64,000 bases of DNA from Acanthaster planci (lineage: Eukaryota > Echinodermata > Asteroidea > Valvatida > Acanthasteridae), in assembly GCF_001949145.1 (NCBI RefSeq), contig NW_019091450.1:99151-163150 (forward strand), written 5' to 3'. Positions 23,236-35,941 of this stretch are shown here, piece by piece. The notes under the pieces are model-generated. The model searched no databases. It saw nothing but the letters and a program-made list of their open reading frames with translations, and was not told where the DNA came from. How positions within the stretch are numbered: position 1 is the stretch's first letter; every line of letters begins with the position of its first letter. Position numbers and translations under genes: made by a program.

Positions 23236-25569
23236 AGTGAGACTGAGCCCAGCTCTGATTCGAATTCAGAGGAGCAAAACGAAAACGAATCGTTTCAAAG
23301 TTTAGGGGGGAGAAATTTTTGGTTCTCAAAACACATTACCGAGTCTCTTCCCCCCCCCACATTCATTTTTCGCCTTCAAGAGGAGGAAGCAACATCTAGC
23401 TAAAAATGTTCCAGAGGGGTTTTATTAACTTTTAATGTCACTAGCACCGTTAGCTGATCAGTTTACTAGTAAAGCGTTGGAGTTGGTCCCACTTGAGTAT
23501 TGGGATAACAAGTGCACCCTCGTGATATACAATTAAGTAAATGTTGATAAGTATAATATGCTGGCGCGGATCCAGGTCACCCCCACTGTGACACAAAGAT
23601 TAATAAATAAATTCTATTAAAAATGACAATGACTATTAGTTATAATGAAAAAAAGATGACAACCAACTTTGTGCACACAGTTAAGTGCATCGGTTACAGT
23701 GTAATGCAGTAGCTGTGTGTTCGCTAGTCCCCAACAATGAGCCAGTTTGGTATTTCAAAAAGCCAATGTCTTTTGCGAGCAAAGCGCGCACTTGAGGCAG
23801 CGTATAGCTGCGCTTATAGGGCAGACAGTCATGCGCCCGTGATGCCATTCCCGAATGACCTCGGAAGCGCTTCAGTTTAGGTATGTGCTGTAAATTTACG
23901 CTGGAAACTAAGATAAAAAATATGTTTTGTAAAAATAAAAATGTGAGTGGAGAAACTCTAAACGTTGACATTATTATTGTTGTCTCCTCAAGGCTATTTG
24001 CTGAAGCTCAGTTTCAGAAATTGCTTATATATACTACATTTATTTTTGTAGTTAATTTCAAAGTCTGCTTAAGAGTAAACGCACATTATGGACACTTGAT
24101 ATTACTTAAGAGTAGGTGTAAATAAATCGGTATTAATTTCCTGAACACTTAGGCAAGTTTGTTGCGTTTCAATCAGAAATTGAAGAAAAAAAATCTGTCA
24201 TTTTGTGAGATTCAAATGTGCTTTGATATACAAATTAAGACTCTTTGAAAGTCACGAAGCATTTATATTGAGAAAATAGATGAAAACTACTTGCAGATTT
24301 TTAGAATTTTCAACCTTATTTTTCCTTTTCAAGGGTTCTAGACAAAACTTTAGGAGTAGACTTTCTGGCTGTACAGTAGTAGAGAATTTATGAAAGGGAG
24401 ATAGCCCAGTACACAGTGAGGAAACATCTTATGGGATTTGAATTAGTTTAGTCTGTTGAAAATTAAAAAAAATAAAATAAAAAATATGCTATCTCTTTGA
24501 GTCCAGGCTCTGAAGATCCGTTTGTAACTTTTGAATGCTTACTAGCAAAATGTATCGTTAATATGTTGTGAGTGTTTGTCTTTTAGTATTAAGCTTGTAC
24601 GATACAAAAAAACAATTAAAATGGTACACTCTTTCTCGGCTTTTACTAACTGCTTGTACAGTAAGGACGAACTCTTGGTTCTTTAAGAGCAAACTGACAA
24701 ATACCTTCAACCCCCAAACTGTTATTAAACAAGGCTTGAAGTACATACTGGAATATTAGAAGCAGGCAATACCCAAAACTTACAGATCTAGAAGTTCAGC
24801 AAAGAATTTTATTCATAATTCACTTCCATCAAAGAAACTGATTTTGTTCGAAGTGAATGATCCCTTGCTTTAAAGTGATTTATTGCCAAGTTAGTTTGTC
24901 CAACTGGGTGAAAGTTAAGGCTCTAGAGACGAATATGTGCCGACCCAAAGAAACATATTTATGCGAGGATAAAAGCCACAAAAGAGAAAATTATTTCATT
25001 AAACTTCTGACCAACAACGCAAAGTATTCCAGCTACAAATTTCATTGTGTGTTCGGGTTGAGGTTTTAGTTATCTACATCCTATTAATAGATCACTGGAA
25101 ATTCCAGCCACTGATAACCTGTCACGGAGCAGGCTGTACTTTTTTGTGAGAAGAGCCACAACGGAGACAAGCATTTTAATAGCCACAAACGTTTATTGTT
25201 TGGCACGACGATCAATCATAATCGAGTCAGGCAGCCCTCTTAGAGGCATGGTTTAATAAACCTGGCGTTACTACCAGGAATTTGCAGTGTCATAATGGCC
25301 ATCAGCAACCTATCAAATTGTCTACTCAATCACCAAGCCCACTCAGCAACTGAACCACCACAGCAACAAGTACAATACCTGGTTTAACAATCCAGGTTTT
25401 TCTACTTGTGAGGGAAGCCTATGGCGGAGCGGGTGGATGCAGGCCCAGGGAGGTGTTGCCTCGGGACTGAGGGGGGGGTGACTATGATGGCACACAGGTC
25501 CTAGTTGTATCGCATGTACACGTACACGCATCTCGGCATCCTCGTCTCGAAAGGCGAAGGTTAGCGCAC
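23236..25569. other. Intergenic, no gene seen
   Basis: Short open frames only. A C-run lies near 23351, and an imperfect palindrome around GATTCGAATTC lies just after AK3. No exon or clear transposon was recognised. Confidence 0.4.
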
Positions 25570-25800
25570 GGGGGGGGGCAGAATCTTGCATGGCTATAGA
25601 GCCCGATTCTGGAGTGGCAGTCTTTTTTAAACGTCGTGCAGACGTATCTGGTTGGATCACGCGTGGATGCTGCACGCTGCTTCCGAGCTGCTCTTTTCGA
25701 TGTGGCCTGGAGTCTTGCGTCAACTTCAGCTTTTGAGACCCCAGCTTTGACGTTTTTCCGCCACTTCTCACGAAATTCACGGCCTCGCGCCCGCTTTTGT
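25570..25800 (-). mobile_element. LINE 3' fragment (C-terminal zinc-knuckle tail)
   Basis: One minus-strand frame reads a basic segment (KWRKNVKAGVSKAEVDARL) followed by a Cys/His motif, CTTFKKDCHSRIGLYSHARFC in shape: Cys, five residues, DC, HSRIGLYSH, then a final Cys. The HSRIGLYSH motif is familiar from the C-terminus of endonuclease/reverse-transcriptase proteins of invertebrate LINEs. The upstream RT is absent, as expected of a 5'-truncated or decayed copy. Confidence 0.55.
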
Positions 25801-27266
25801 CAGTATTTAGGTATTACATGTATAAAAATGCCTTTTCCTCACCACGTGTATAATCAAAGTGCGCCCTCAATTGGCACTTACAGGTAACTTAACAAACCCC
25901 AGTAACTGTATGAACGAAAAAAACCTCTAAACAATATTTATTCCAAACTACCATTCTACAACATTATCGCATTCAACAAAGCCAGACGATTGTGAAGTGA
26001 AGACTCTTGGGGTTAGTATAAATCAATTATCTGCAAACAAAACAAGCAGGGGCAGGGATACTGTCGGTCCATCGTGCGGCGTGGAAGTTTAGCCATGTAC
26101 GAGAGCAATGTAATTTTTAATTTTCTGCTGACAGATCGAAATGTTTGAAAAAAAATGAGAAGAACCCTCACAAGGCGTCAACTTTGATCAAAATTTGACG
26201 AGGTTTTGCTATCAAGTAGACTGGTGAATAGAAAACAAGTATACCCCCATTCGTTCAAACACAATTAAATTTCCATGTTTAATTAAGTTATAGTTGTGAA
26301 TTAATTGTACTTGATCAACTTTTCTTCTGAAGCAGGATTCCAGAAAATATTCCCTTTGGAATTCCGATAAAGATCTCTACGCCAATGACCAACACACGGA
26401 AAAAACATTAGCCAGTCAAAATTTGTATTCCTAAAGCAAATCACATCGATAAACTTCTCACTTGAATTAGGAGAACGGTTTGAATATCGATTGGGAGTGG
26501 CAGCGGCTCTAACCGTGATTTTTCATCTGTAACATTTAATTTGAATGAAAAACCCTGAGCTCTTTTTATTCAGTAACTATTTTTTCTTTTATCACCATAA
26601 CTGAGATACGTTTCATCCACGAGAAGAATTGGCAACAGAGACATGCTGAAACCAGAATTTGATTGAAAGGTTCTTTGGGGTTTTTTCGGGTTTTTTTTTA
26701 CGAATTTCTTTACACCCAGCAAGCAAAAACCTATCTGTAGCGGTAACACGTGAATATCATATCACATTTTCGGTCTTTCAACCCGTCTATCGATCAAGAA
26801 ATCATCTTAAAATCCATCAAAATCACAAACTGTGTCAAAATGAATTTAAAAAATCCTGACAATGTTTAAACAAAAGTACAATATAAGAAAACCCATTAAG
26901 TTACCGCGGCCACGTTAACAGTAAAAACAATCATAAAAGCAATCAAAGGCACAATACAGGTACAACAGATTAAAACAAGAGCTTAAGTGCTGTCCTGTCA
27001 CTGCGTTCGAATCTCAAGGAATTAGGTACTCCATGCCACTGTTCTTTTGTTTATATTCGATTTCCCACAATGCACATTAAAACAGAGTTGCATGAATACG
27101 GAAGAACCGTCATAAAAAGTCCAATACTCATGCTTACATCAATACAATCGACCATAATTGCAGTCAGACAGGATTTTGGGTCGCTTGGATATCTCGCTGT
27201 TATATAAGTCACATATGTAAATATACGTATTTGATCCGTGACCACATTTGAAAATGAAAGATAGGG
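25801..27266. other. Intergenic, no gene seen
   Basis: AT-rich, with no exon or named element recognised. One TACATGTA palindrome lies near 25815. Confidence 0.4.
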
Positions 27267-27400
27267 CTGCATCCGAATCTGTTGTCTAGAGTTAGGTCTA
27301 GGTCTTCCCTCAATTGGAAAATGTGCGGAGATGCGTTGACAATTTTAGACCTAGCCACACCACAGCTTTTGAAGCACGTTTCGGACACGGCCTAAATTAG
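27267..27400. repeat. Dispersed repeat, copy 1
   Basis: About 130 bp similar to 33013-33138. Shared blocks include AGGTCTAGGTCTTC near one end and CGTTTCGGACACG at the other. It lies just beyond the 3' flank of FReD-A. It is probably a small non-autonomous transposon; class unknown. Confidence 0.6.
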
Positions 27401-27809
27401 AAATAACGAGATGAATTACCAGAAAATAAGAAATGGTGAGAAATAAAAAGAAATATACATTTTATCGGCATCAACTGTGACAAAAGATGGATAATGCTTT
27501 TACAAGACGGCAAAGGGTGCGCGGAAGTGGAGGGATGGCCTCCACGCTGATGAACCCGATCACACGAATAAGGTACATTGTAAGGGATCATTCTTTTCAA
27601 AATGTGTTCATCAAATAAGCAAAAAAATGCTGGTAGAACGAAATAGAGAATCTGTTGACGATGGACTGAGCACAGTGTCCAAAATGTTGAGCACCTCCGG
27701 TTCTTTTTAGAACCACACATTCTCAAAAAAGGAATTTTTCACATTGTGCTTCTGCAAACCTACCATCTTCTAGTTCCGACATGAACTAATGAGAACTAAT
27801 TCCATGGAG

Positions 27810-30736
27810 CTAACGAGTTGTTAGCTTAATTTTCATCTCGGTACGTTTCAGCGAGTAGTAATCCCCTTTCCAATGTTGCCAGACGACACCTTTGGCATAC
27901 TGATCTGTCTGCCCACGAAGGTACAGGCCGTTCAGATTTGTGTCGTGACACGAGCAGTACCACCAGGCTCCGGTGTACTGTACGGCACAGTTGTAAGAAT
28001 TGGATTCGTTGTTACGGTCTTTGGTGGAAAAGGGGTAGTTCGAGTGGCGAGAAAATGAGTTACCTGCAATAAATCCAGTGAAAAGTAATCTGCGTCTTTA
28101 AACGAAGACGATAGGGCATGACGTTATATTTATGGTAAAACCAAACTCTATGAGTCTCGAGCTGGACCAAGAGAGGGCGTAATTTTCTTTGAAACGTGGC
28201 TCCTTTGGTCGCGAACTGTTTTGAAATTAAATGCACGCGTTACGGTCCCATCGCTACCAACCAGCGCTTCCACTTTCAAGGAAATTTCCTTATTATAGGG
28301 AAATTTTTGCTTTTGAAAGAAATTTTATGGACATGAAAAAATCTAAGGAAATTCTGAGGAAATCCCTCGAATCTAAGGAAATTATTAATTTCTGGGCACA
28401 TTCTACAAATATTCTCAAAATTAGAAGCAAAATCTACATTTCAAACTTTACAATAATATTCTGCCAGATTCAGGATGACTTGAAACAAGACTAGTACAAT
28501 TAAACTTTGTCTATTGTCAACAGATCAAAATCACCCCACATGACGCATAAAGCCTGATTTTTTTTTCAAGACCGGGAGTTTGATCATTGTACTGACCTCT
28601 GCTTATCATCTAGCAAACAAGCATAGTGGTTTTGGTAGTATATTAGGCCTAGGCTTTTTGGTGGTTAACTAAAAAACAAGGAAATTAGGAGGAAAAGAAG
28701 GAAATTTGGCTCTGGGGAAAGGGAAGTTTTCAAGTTGACTGTGGAAGCGCTGCTACCAACAAAACGAACAAACAGGGCCCCTGTAAACGAAGGCGTGCTT
28801 GTGCTCGAGGAGAATAAAATATTAGATACAGTTTTTTGACAATTCTCCTCCACGGGCATTATCAAATGTTAACACACGGTCAAGTTGCATGTTGTTGAAT
28901 AGGGAGACTATCTTAGCTATTCTGAATTCTTCTATTATTACTGTAATTTAAAAGATATGACAACAATAACTCACCAGCCGTTCCTGAGTAGGCCCCCAAT
29001 GTCAACCGGTAGTTGTCCAGCCCATCATCAACACGAAATGTGTCATACACAGCATATGCAGTGTTGTTTTCGAAATCCTCGAGATCGACGCGCAGTTGGT
29101 ACGCGCCCTGAGCAGTGAGTCGATGCAGGTAGTCATTGCCGAGCCAGAACTCACCGTTTAGACTACCGAAACCCTGGCGGTAACTCTCCCAGTCAAGGTA
29201 GAAATCAACAGAGCCGTCTTGACGCCGCTGGAACACCTATGAAACAACCCAAAAAGGTGCATTTTAGGTGCAGTTTGTCAGTCGAACTACGGTGTATATT
29301 TCTCAAGGATACGTAGGGAGGAATAGTAAACGTTTGAAACTATTTGATAAGTTTCCTACTCCTTAAGAATATCTCAACGGTGGATGGAGACAACTGTATT
29401 GGCGTGTAGTTGGGATTTTATTTCTCTTTGTCAAACTAGAATGTTCGTTTCGGAAAATACATTTTAATCACTACGATTTTGCTCCACTCTGCGTTCCAAT
29501 TCTGCTTGTAAGCTCTCAGTCCAATTACTATCAGCATCTCTGTTACACCTCTACAGCATTTAACTGGACAGCCATGGAAGGAGTCCAGGCTTGCAATAAT
29601 AAAACCGCGGCAACAGTAATACTCCACAACCCCGACAGTATCGACGTCAATCTCGCCCTTAATGCTTAAATATCTGCTCCACCAGCCGTGTATTTTATTC
29701 AGTTGAGTTTGCCTCTGGTCCTTTTATCCAAATTTAACTGAAATTATTCCCATCAAGTGGAAGGGTCGGTCAAAAGCCTACCAAAACTGTACAGTTATTT
29801 ACCGTCCATCCACCACCGTCTGTCTCCATGTCGCAGTACACTCTGAATGGACTCCCATCATCATCAGGTTGAATCGTATACACACCGCTGGTAGTCACCC
29901 CGTTTGCAAAGGCTTCAGAGCAGTCTTTGAAGGGTGTGGGAGGTGCAGCAGTGGTGTCTACAGTTCATTAAAGCAAACATTAAAATAGCCACATCCATCG
30001 ACGAACAGAAACGTTTCAAGAGGCGTCATGCATGTACTATATAATAGGCCTAGAACCTCACCTGTCTGAAGTTTTGCCCATTATCAGAGCCATGGAGGTT
30101 CCATATACTGATTCAATTCAATAATTCGATAAAGGGTTTGTGCTGCTGTCATTCGCCTTCCTTACCAAATTTGCTGGGTGGAGCCAGCTTGACCCAACCG
30201 AGTTCTTTCTTTCCTTTACTACCGAGATCCAATACAACGCTACTGAAAAGTGGATTGATTCAGAAGCCTATTAAACTGTCTTACCGGTAAGTTTGGGAAT
30301 GTTGCATGTTGCTTTTAAAGCCTCTGTTGATGAACAGGGAATGGATTGTCGGTTTTGTTAATGACCCCTGAGTCCTACCTGGCGTACTCCTCAGGAGTTC
30401 AGCAAGCTCTCTGACTGCTTCCGTAATCTGGTCCAGCTGCAGTTTGACATCACTCAACTCTGACGACAAGGCGTGTACTTCACTAGCGATGTTTACTTCT
30501 AGCTGAGCTAGCCGGCGACTCGTGTTCTGCAGTTCATCGACAACAACTTCTCGGATTGTGGAGTAGTTACACACGGCCCCTGGGTATGAGAGCTCATCCG
30601 GCGAGTTGATAATAATTTGCTGCTGGTAGACTGGTTGAGCTCCCTTCTTATAGGTGGGACTGTCGCTCACCGTTGCGGTGGTCAAAATCCCAACCACGAT
30701 TAATGCAAGAACGACAACCTTCTGTACCTTTGACAT
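27810..30736 (-). CDS. FReD-A: fibrinogen-related protein, four coding exons, 342 aa
   Basis: Coding exons in order on the minus strand are 30736-30379, 29957-29803, 29236-28975 and 28063-27810. Donors are GTAGGA, GTAAAT and GTGAGT. Acceptors end CTGTAG, TTCATAG and TTGCAG. Intron phases are 1, 0 and 1, and the joined frame stays open to TAG. The protein has a hydrophobic leader near residues 6-23 (signal peptide, or less likely a signal anchor), NxS/T sites, a coiled-coil stretch about 55-115, then a fibrinogen C-terminal domain with [40 protein letters not shown] and CHDTNLNG. Such domains act as extracellular recognition modules (ficolin/FREP-like lectins, tenascins). The calcium-loop region reads TKDRNNES, where many family members have DRDND, so calcium binding may be weakened. 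The ATG at 30736 is the first Met before the leader. Its closest relative here is FReD-B. Confidence 0.88.
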
Positions 30737-30839
30737 GTTGGAAGGTGACTTCAAAATACCTCAGAAGTGAAGAATTGCCACTTCAAGCGTATGCCACTAA
30801 TTTTTAGTCTATGGCTCTAAGCCTGTCTGTAAACAAGCC

Positions 30840-30950
30840 AAAACAGTGGTGTTTCGCACTAACAGGGTGACGTGGGTGATATCAACCAATCACAATTAAG
30901 AGTGCAGCATGACATCATGGATATTTATATCATGTGCTATTAATCACGAC
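30840..30950 (-). promoter_or_regulatory. Conserved upstream block of FReD-A (candidate promoter)
   Basis: Strongly similar to 47524-47641 upstream of FReD-B. The best-conserved core is ACGTGGGTGATATCAACCAA followed by TCAC, which holds a CCAAT box (ATTGG on the gene strand). A TATA-like GATATAAATA lies on the gene strand near 30921-30931, roughly 190 nt before the ATG. Function is inferred from conservation and motifs only. Confidence 0.5.
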
Positions 30951-31757
30951 GAGTGCGCACCGCAAAGGCTACATTGGAACGTCAGCTCGTGTTCAGAACT
31001 GAGTGGGACTCTTGAGACAGAGTGGGTGCCACGATAATTATAGACTGAAGGTCTCTTCCAGGAAAATCAATTGCTACTGAATTATTTTGTTTGCATGCCA
31101 AAGAATTCTCTCTTTTTATATATTAAGTAACAAGATATGCCTGCCAACTTCTGGTTGCCACATCTGTCTTTAGGGGGGGCAGATTGTGATTTCTGAGTCT
31201 GCGCAGAACTTCAGGTCTCATGTTGGAATTCGTATTCAACATGGAGTTGTGTTCATAAAGGTAATTGACAAGAAAATGTTCTCTAAAATGAGCTGAATAA
31301 GCAACGTTCTCTAAAATATGCTAAGAGTATTTTCCTCGTCTATTATTTTTCTTCCTTTGATTTCGATCTTGAAATGGGTTCTAATATTAACGGCTCGAAG
31401 TAGTTATAACAAATTTTAATCTTCCGGACATTTCATAAATTGAATCTATGGTTACTTGTTTATGAAGCAGTTTCAGCACAACGATGATATACAAACGATA
31501 TGAGCAGAAACCCAGAGGTCCACTCACGGTAACGGACTTGTTTAGTATCAAAATATCAGAAGTGGGTGATTACCTGTTTTAATTTGTAATGGCTCCAGTT
31601 CAGTAGTCCACCTTGGTGTAATTTGAGGTTCAAGAGGCTGATATGAGCTGACACAGGAAATTCCATACCGAATAAACTCAAAAGGGATGACATTTTACAA
31701 ATAGAGGGTTTAAGTGATCCTTTTTTATCTTATTACACATCTGAATCACAATACAAA
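30951..31757. other. Intergenic, no gene seen
   Basis: No convincing exon or repeat was recognised between the FReD-A upstream block and the MITE. Confidence 0.4.
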
Positions 31758-31759
31758 TA

Positions 31760-31934
31760 CAGTAGAACCTCGTTCATAAGATCACTGTTAATACAAGATT
31801 CTGCTTTCAACAAGGACATTTTTAGGTCCCAATCTTTTGTTTTTGACCGTTTTCATTCCTGATAATACAAGGTTCCTGTTATAACAAGGTAATCTGCCAA
31901 TTCCAAAGGACCTCTTATTAGCAAGGTTCGACTG
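31760..31934. mobile_element. TA-flanked MITE of pogo/Tc1 type, about 175 bp
   Basis: Starts CAGTAGAACCTCGTT and ends AGCAAGGTTCGACTG, an imperfect terminal inverted repeat of about 15 bp, flanked by TA on both sides (31758-31759 and 31935-31936). The CAGTNGAACCTCG-type end is characteristic of pogo/Tigger-like elements. It has no coding capacity. A degenerate relative lies at about 61509. Confidence 0.8.
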
Positions 31935-31936
31935 TA

Positions 31937-32790
31937 TAAATATTGGGGGTAATGTTGGAATTGGGTTGGTATCAGATATGAACGTAGTGATATGTCACCG
32001 CGCTATGATCTTCTTAGTAAGTTGTTATTTCCTGCCAAAGACCGAGGCACAAATAACTGCAAACAAAGCCAAAGTTCGGACTGAAGAGCTACTTGAGTTT
32101 GTTTATGCATTCACCGTAGAGAATAGGCTTGGTACACTGTTCCCCTGCTGTTGCCAAAACGTCGATTAAACGGAATGATCACCTGTAGGCCTACACAGAA
32201 GTTTATACCAAAATTATTACGTATTATGGGTACCCGACCCTAAGGCAAGGCATCGAAACCAGCTGTGGTCTGTCGCCGTTTTCCCAATACTCGACTTCGT
32301 CTCCGACGTAGGCTTCATTTTTTTCTCCCCTTTTAAGCACCTTACTGTGAAAGTACCTCAATAATATTGATAAGTCCGATAGTGTTGTAGGCACACACAC
32401 ACATATCCACACAAAAAGCAGTACTCCGATTTCATCTGAAAGCCTCATGGCTACAATCGGCAATCAGTTTTGGAGGCAAAGTCGGGCACGATAATTAAGC
32501 CAACAATGAGAAAACTGCCCTATCTCGCTCGGTTAATTTGGCTTTGTGAGGGCACCTCATCAACGCCATAGGCAGAGCTGTTTATGGAAATTCGTGTCAT
32601 GGGCGTTTCAATTATTGGAGCCAGAATAGTGGCCCATGCGTAAGTGCACATGGACAGTTAGCACACAATAACAGAATCTTTGCTACAAACATAATAACCA
32701 AGCATTCCTGTTCCAAACTCTAAACTTGGTGCTACGTCTATACAGCTCTAGCCACGGGCAGAGTTGTATATGGTGTAATTCGACGACCAG
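31937..32790. other. Intergenic, no gene seen
   Basis: It holds a short CA-rich tract near 32395 and one TAGGCCTA palindrome at 32186. The open frames at 31966-32169 and 32224-32463 have no domain signature. Confidence 0.4.
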
Positions 32791-32928
32791 AATTAGCCTT
32801 TTAGAAATATGGTGGACACAATAGGAGGGCGCTGTTTGAAGTGGTAAATTTGGAGCAAACACTAAAGATTTTACCCAAACCAAATAGCGCCCTCCTATTG
32901 TGTTTGCAATACCACTAAAAGGCTAATT
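32791..32928. mobile_element. Hairpin-forming MITE-like element
   Basis: Two arms of about 43 bp, 32791-32833 and 32886-32928, are near-perfect reverse complements (AATTAGCCTTTTAG at the outer end, ACACAATAGGAGGGCGCT inside) around a spacer of about 52 bp. This is the usual shape of a foldback or MITE element. No transposase is present. Confidence 0.75.
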
Positions 32929-33012
32929 AGAAGAAATTACTGTGGTCGCACAACGGTGGTACAGGTGGTATGAGCGCTTCACTTGCCTGTTCGACAGATG
33001 GGATGTCTGAGG

Positions 33013-33138
33013 CTGGATCCGGATCTCTTGTCCAGAGCTAGGTCTAGGTCTTCGCTCCATTGGAAATGCGTGGAGACGCATAGACAATAGACTTAGCCGT
33101 AGCTCTGGAAGCCCGTTTCGGACACGACCAAAATTTGC
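33013..33138. repeat. Dispersed repeat, copy 2
   Basis: Counterpart of 27267-27400, in the same orientation. It opens CTGGATCCGGATCTCTTG and closes near CGTTTCGGACACGACC. Confidence 0.6.
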
Positions 33139-34044
33139 CAAATGCGCGCGCACGTCAAACTGAAGAATGTGCTTGTAAGTGTGACGCCACCGCAGGTATG
33201 GTGTGTCCTTGGAGCGGCACGCTTCAGATTGGAAGCAAAATTGCTGTTCGTTATTTTTACAGTGAATTTTGCTCCTCGAGCTGGACCAAGAAAGGGCAAC
33301 ATTTTCAATTACCAGCGCAATAGCAGAAACCGATTGCGGGCGCTGATTAAGGAAAATGAACTTACGCGCTTTTTGGTGGGCATGGCGAGTACTGCGAAAT
33401 GGGGTGTTGTGTAATTGGCCATAACAGCTCAGATAGTTCACTGTGAATCAGATAGTTCACTGTGAATCTGGGCATGGAACTCCCGAGTATGAACTTATTG
33501 ACAGTTCTGCGCAAACATAAGTGAATGTTATTTTAAACTTTCACGTGACACCAGAAAGGTATTTCAGATTACCTGTGCTTTGATCGAATGTGGTAAGCAG
33601 TAATTGTGCTACTTTATAGGTCTTAAAATATGACTAGGTAAATCAATCTAAAATTGGTACGTAAATGATATACGGTGGCCGTCGGCATTTCCCCTGACGC
33701 ATGAAGAGTAGCGTTCTAGGGATTTCGATTTTACACGACACGAGGTTGGCAACTAACAAGTCGGCAAATAGACTCTGGCACCACACCCCCCTTAAGAAAG
33801 TGCCTGTGCTCCGCCCCTGCAGACAGCACTGGGTTACGTGTACAAGTAAAGTAATTTATAATAGTCATGTCGGCTACAGAATTGGGAATGTATATAAAAA
33901 GCAACTGCAAGACTCATTTCTAATATCGATCTAAATTGGGCAGAAATCTGCTTTAACACAAATGTATATTTGAAGGCAATTCGTCCAGTGTTCAAATCAA
34001 TATGTTCAATAATCTATGAGAACAGCACGATTTTTCTCTTTCAG
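33139..34044. other. Intergenic; one short repeat shared with FReD introns
   Basis: GAGCTGGACCAAGARAGG near 33278 also occurs in the third introns of FReD-A (near 28160) and FReD-B (near 43706), so it belongs to a dispersed sequence. The overlapping open frames at 33093-33441 are not convincing genes. Confidence 0.4.
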
Positions 34045-34235
34045 GCTTTCTCATTGTGATGTTTTCATTTGGGCCGATTTTCACTCTGACTGTCATCAAT
34101 CCAATATGTGTATTGATTAGAAGGCTTTGGAGCGTTTATAAACCATACTGCTGCATTTGTCCCACCAAGCTCGCCTTCCACCTGTCTGACTTGGAAATAT
34201 TTCTGGTCTCAGTGAATTGTTCTTTAGGCCTTTAG
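34045..34235 (+). CDS. Possible terminal exon encoding a membrane segment and Cys-rich tail
   Basis: After a good acceptor (TTTTTCTCTTTCAG) one frame, needing one nucleotide from an upstream exon, stays open for 62 codons to a TAG. It reads a hydrophobic stretch, GFLIVMFSFGPIFTLTVINP continuing with ICVLI, then basic RR, then YKPYCCICPT and a short tail. This is the layout of a transmembrane helix followed by a cytoplasmic tail with palmitoylation-type cysteines. I found no upstream exon and no known family, so it could be a pseudo-exon. Confidence 0.3.
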
Positions 34236-35941
34236 TGAAACATATACACAATAGACGCAAACTGCTCTGCCGCTAATGACTTGTTTGGTAACCTGTAATT
34301 ATGCCACATCAAGGGCATAATTAGTTGCCTATAATCCCGTTTTACGATGCTGATTTAGTTGTGGCAATTTGTTTTGAAGAGTAAACCTACCATTAAACCC
34401 ATGGGAAGTCTGTTTCAAGTGATGGTTGACACCCTACAACACAGGAGTCCTGATATTTCGTGAATTTACTTTAACCTCTGCCTCGCAAGTTGTTGCATAT
34501 GTTTAGTTCGAGCTTTTGTTTTTACTTTGGAATTAAAATAATAAAGTTGATCAGTTTTAGGAGAGAATAGTAGAGTCTGAAATTGGTTTCATTCACAGGT
34601 TTCTTTTACATTTTCGTGCTTTTACTCACATCTTTTTCGCTAAAACAAAGGAAACGAAGTTAAAAGCGGGCAATGTTGCACTTTTTAAACAGTCATTTTT
34701 TCACTTTTGTTTCCTACTAATTAGGCCTAATGAACTCCTTCCAATCAAAGATGGCCACACGATGAAAAACTGACATAAATACTTGCACTAGTGTTGTGGT
34801 CTACCCACAAGAATAACAGGGACGAGGTCTGTCCAACAATGAAAGCAGGAGGTTGGGAGACAACTCCGATTCTGTGTTCGACAGTTTGTCTGCATTTTGC
34901 GACAGTTTTCTGCATCTGTTCGTGTATACCCCCAACCAAAGACAACTGGATGCGATTAACGATATACAATAACCTCCCTCACTTGATTTGATCAATTCCT
35001 AATTGTTCCCTCGTGTTTTAGCTCTTATTTAATGTATATTTCTTAATTTATATTGAATTACTGTTACTTTTTTATTTCATGAAATGGAAAATCTCTGTTA
35101 AGCAGCTTTGGGCTGTAAATGATGGGATTTTAATAATAAACCATGACAATAATATATGTAGATCAACAAAACTTTCAGAAAACAAGAAATATCAGAGCGC
35201 AAGAAATGACGCGTTCCGTAGCAACACCGTTACCATCTTATCAAAGAGAACAGCTTTGTAATACTAATTACAGTTTGACTGAACAACTGTCACACCCAAG
35301 CAAAAGCATGCTGCAGAAAATCAAAGTTATGGTGTTCATACGAATTATTACGTAATACAGAACCAGTAGGTATCGTGTATTTTTTATTTCTCTTTTACGC
35401 GTCACGCTCGGGGAACTCTATTTGAAAAGAGGTAAAATTGTAGCTCTGGCGGATTTGGCTTTTTTTAGGGAAATAAAAAGACTAGTCTCCTCTGACTACC
35501 GTCGCTCACAATTCCCCATGGAAAATAGTGCATTCCTAGACAGATATGTAATACAAAACCAACCCGCCTGGTAACATGCAAATGGGCAAGGATTTCTCAA
35601 TCCTGGGAATTCCCTTGGTCACGAAACATGTGTTGCACGGCCAACAAGACAGTGCTGCAGAGAACATGCAAATTGTCATAACGGATGACATCACATTTTT
35701 GCAGAGGAACTATCGTTTTGGAGAAAACCGAAAAGAGAGCAATATAACCTTTACGGGGTGAAACAAACACTTATAACGAAGCTACCTTTGACAGAGGGGT
35801 GCGTTTTGTAGGTTTTTATTAAAGTGACTGCATTGCACAGACTATTAAAACTGGTATTTTTCTTATTTACATATATCTATATTCAATTATACTTCAGACT
35901 TCTTCTTCTTCATCAGGGATATGACAATGAACCCATTGTCT
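34236..35941. other. Intergenic, no gene seen
   Basis: AT-rich with only short open frames. One TAGGCCTA lies at 34722. Confidence 0.4.

Noticed and set aside
25343-25780. 145-codon minus-strand ORF as a host gene
   Set aside because: A different minus frame over the same DNA carries a LINE C-terminal Cys/His motif, so the 145-codon frame is a shadow.
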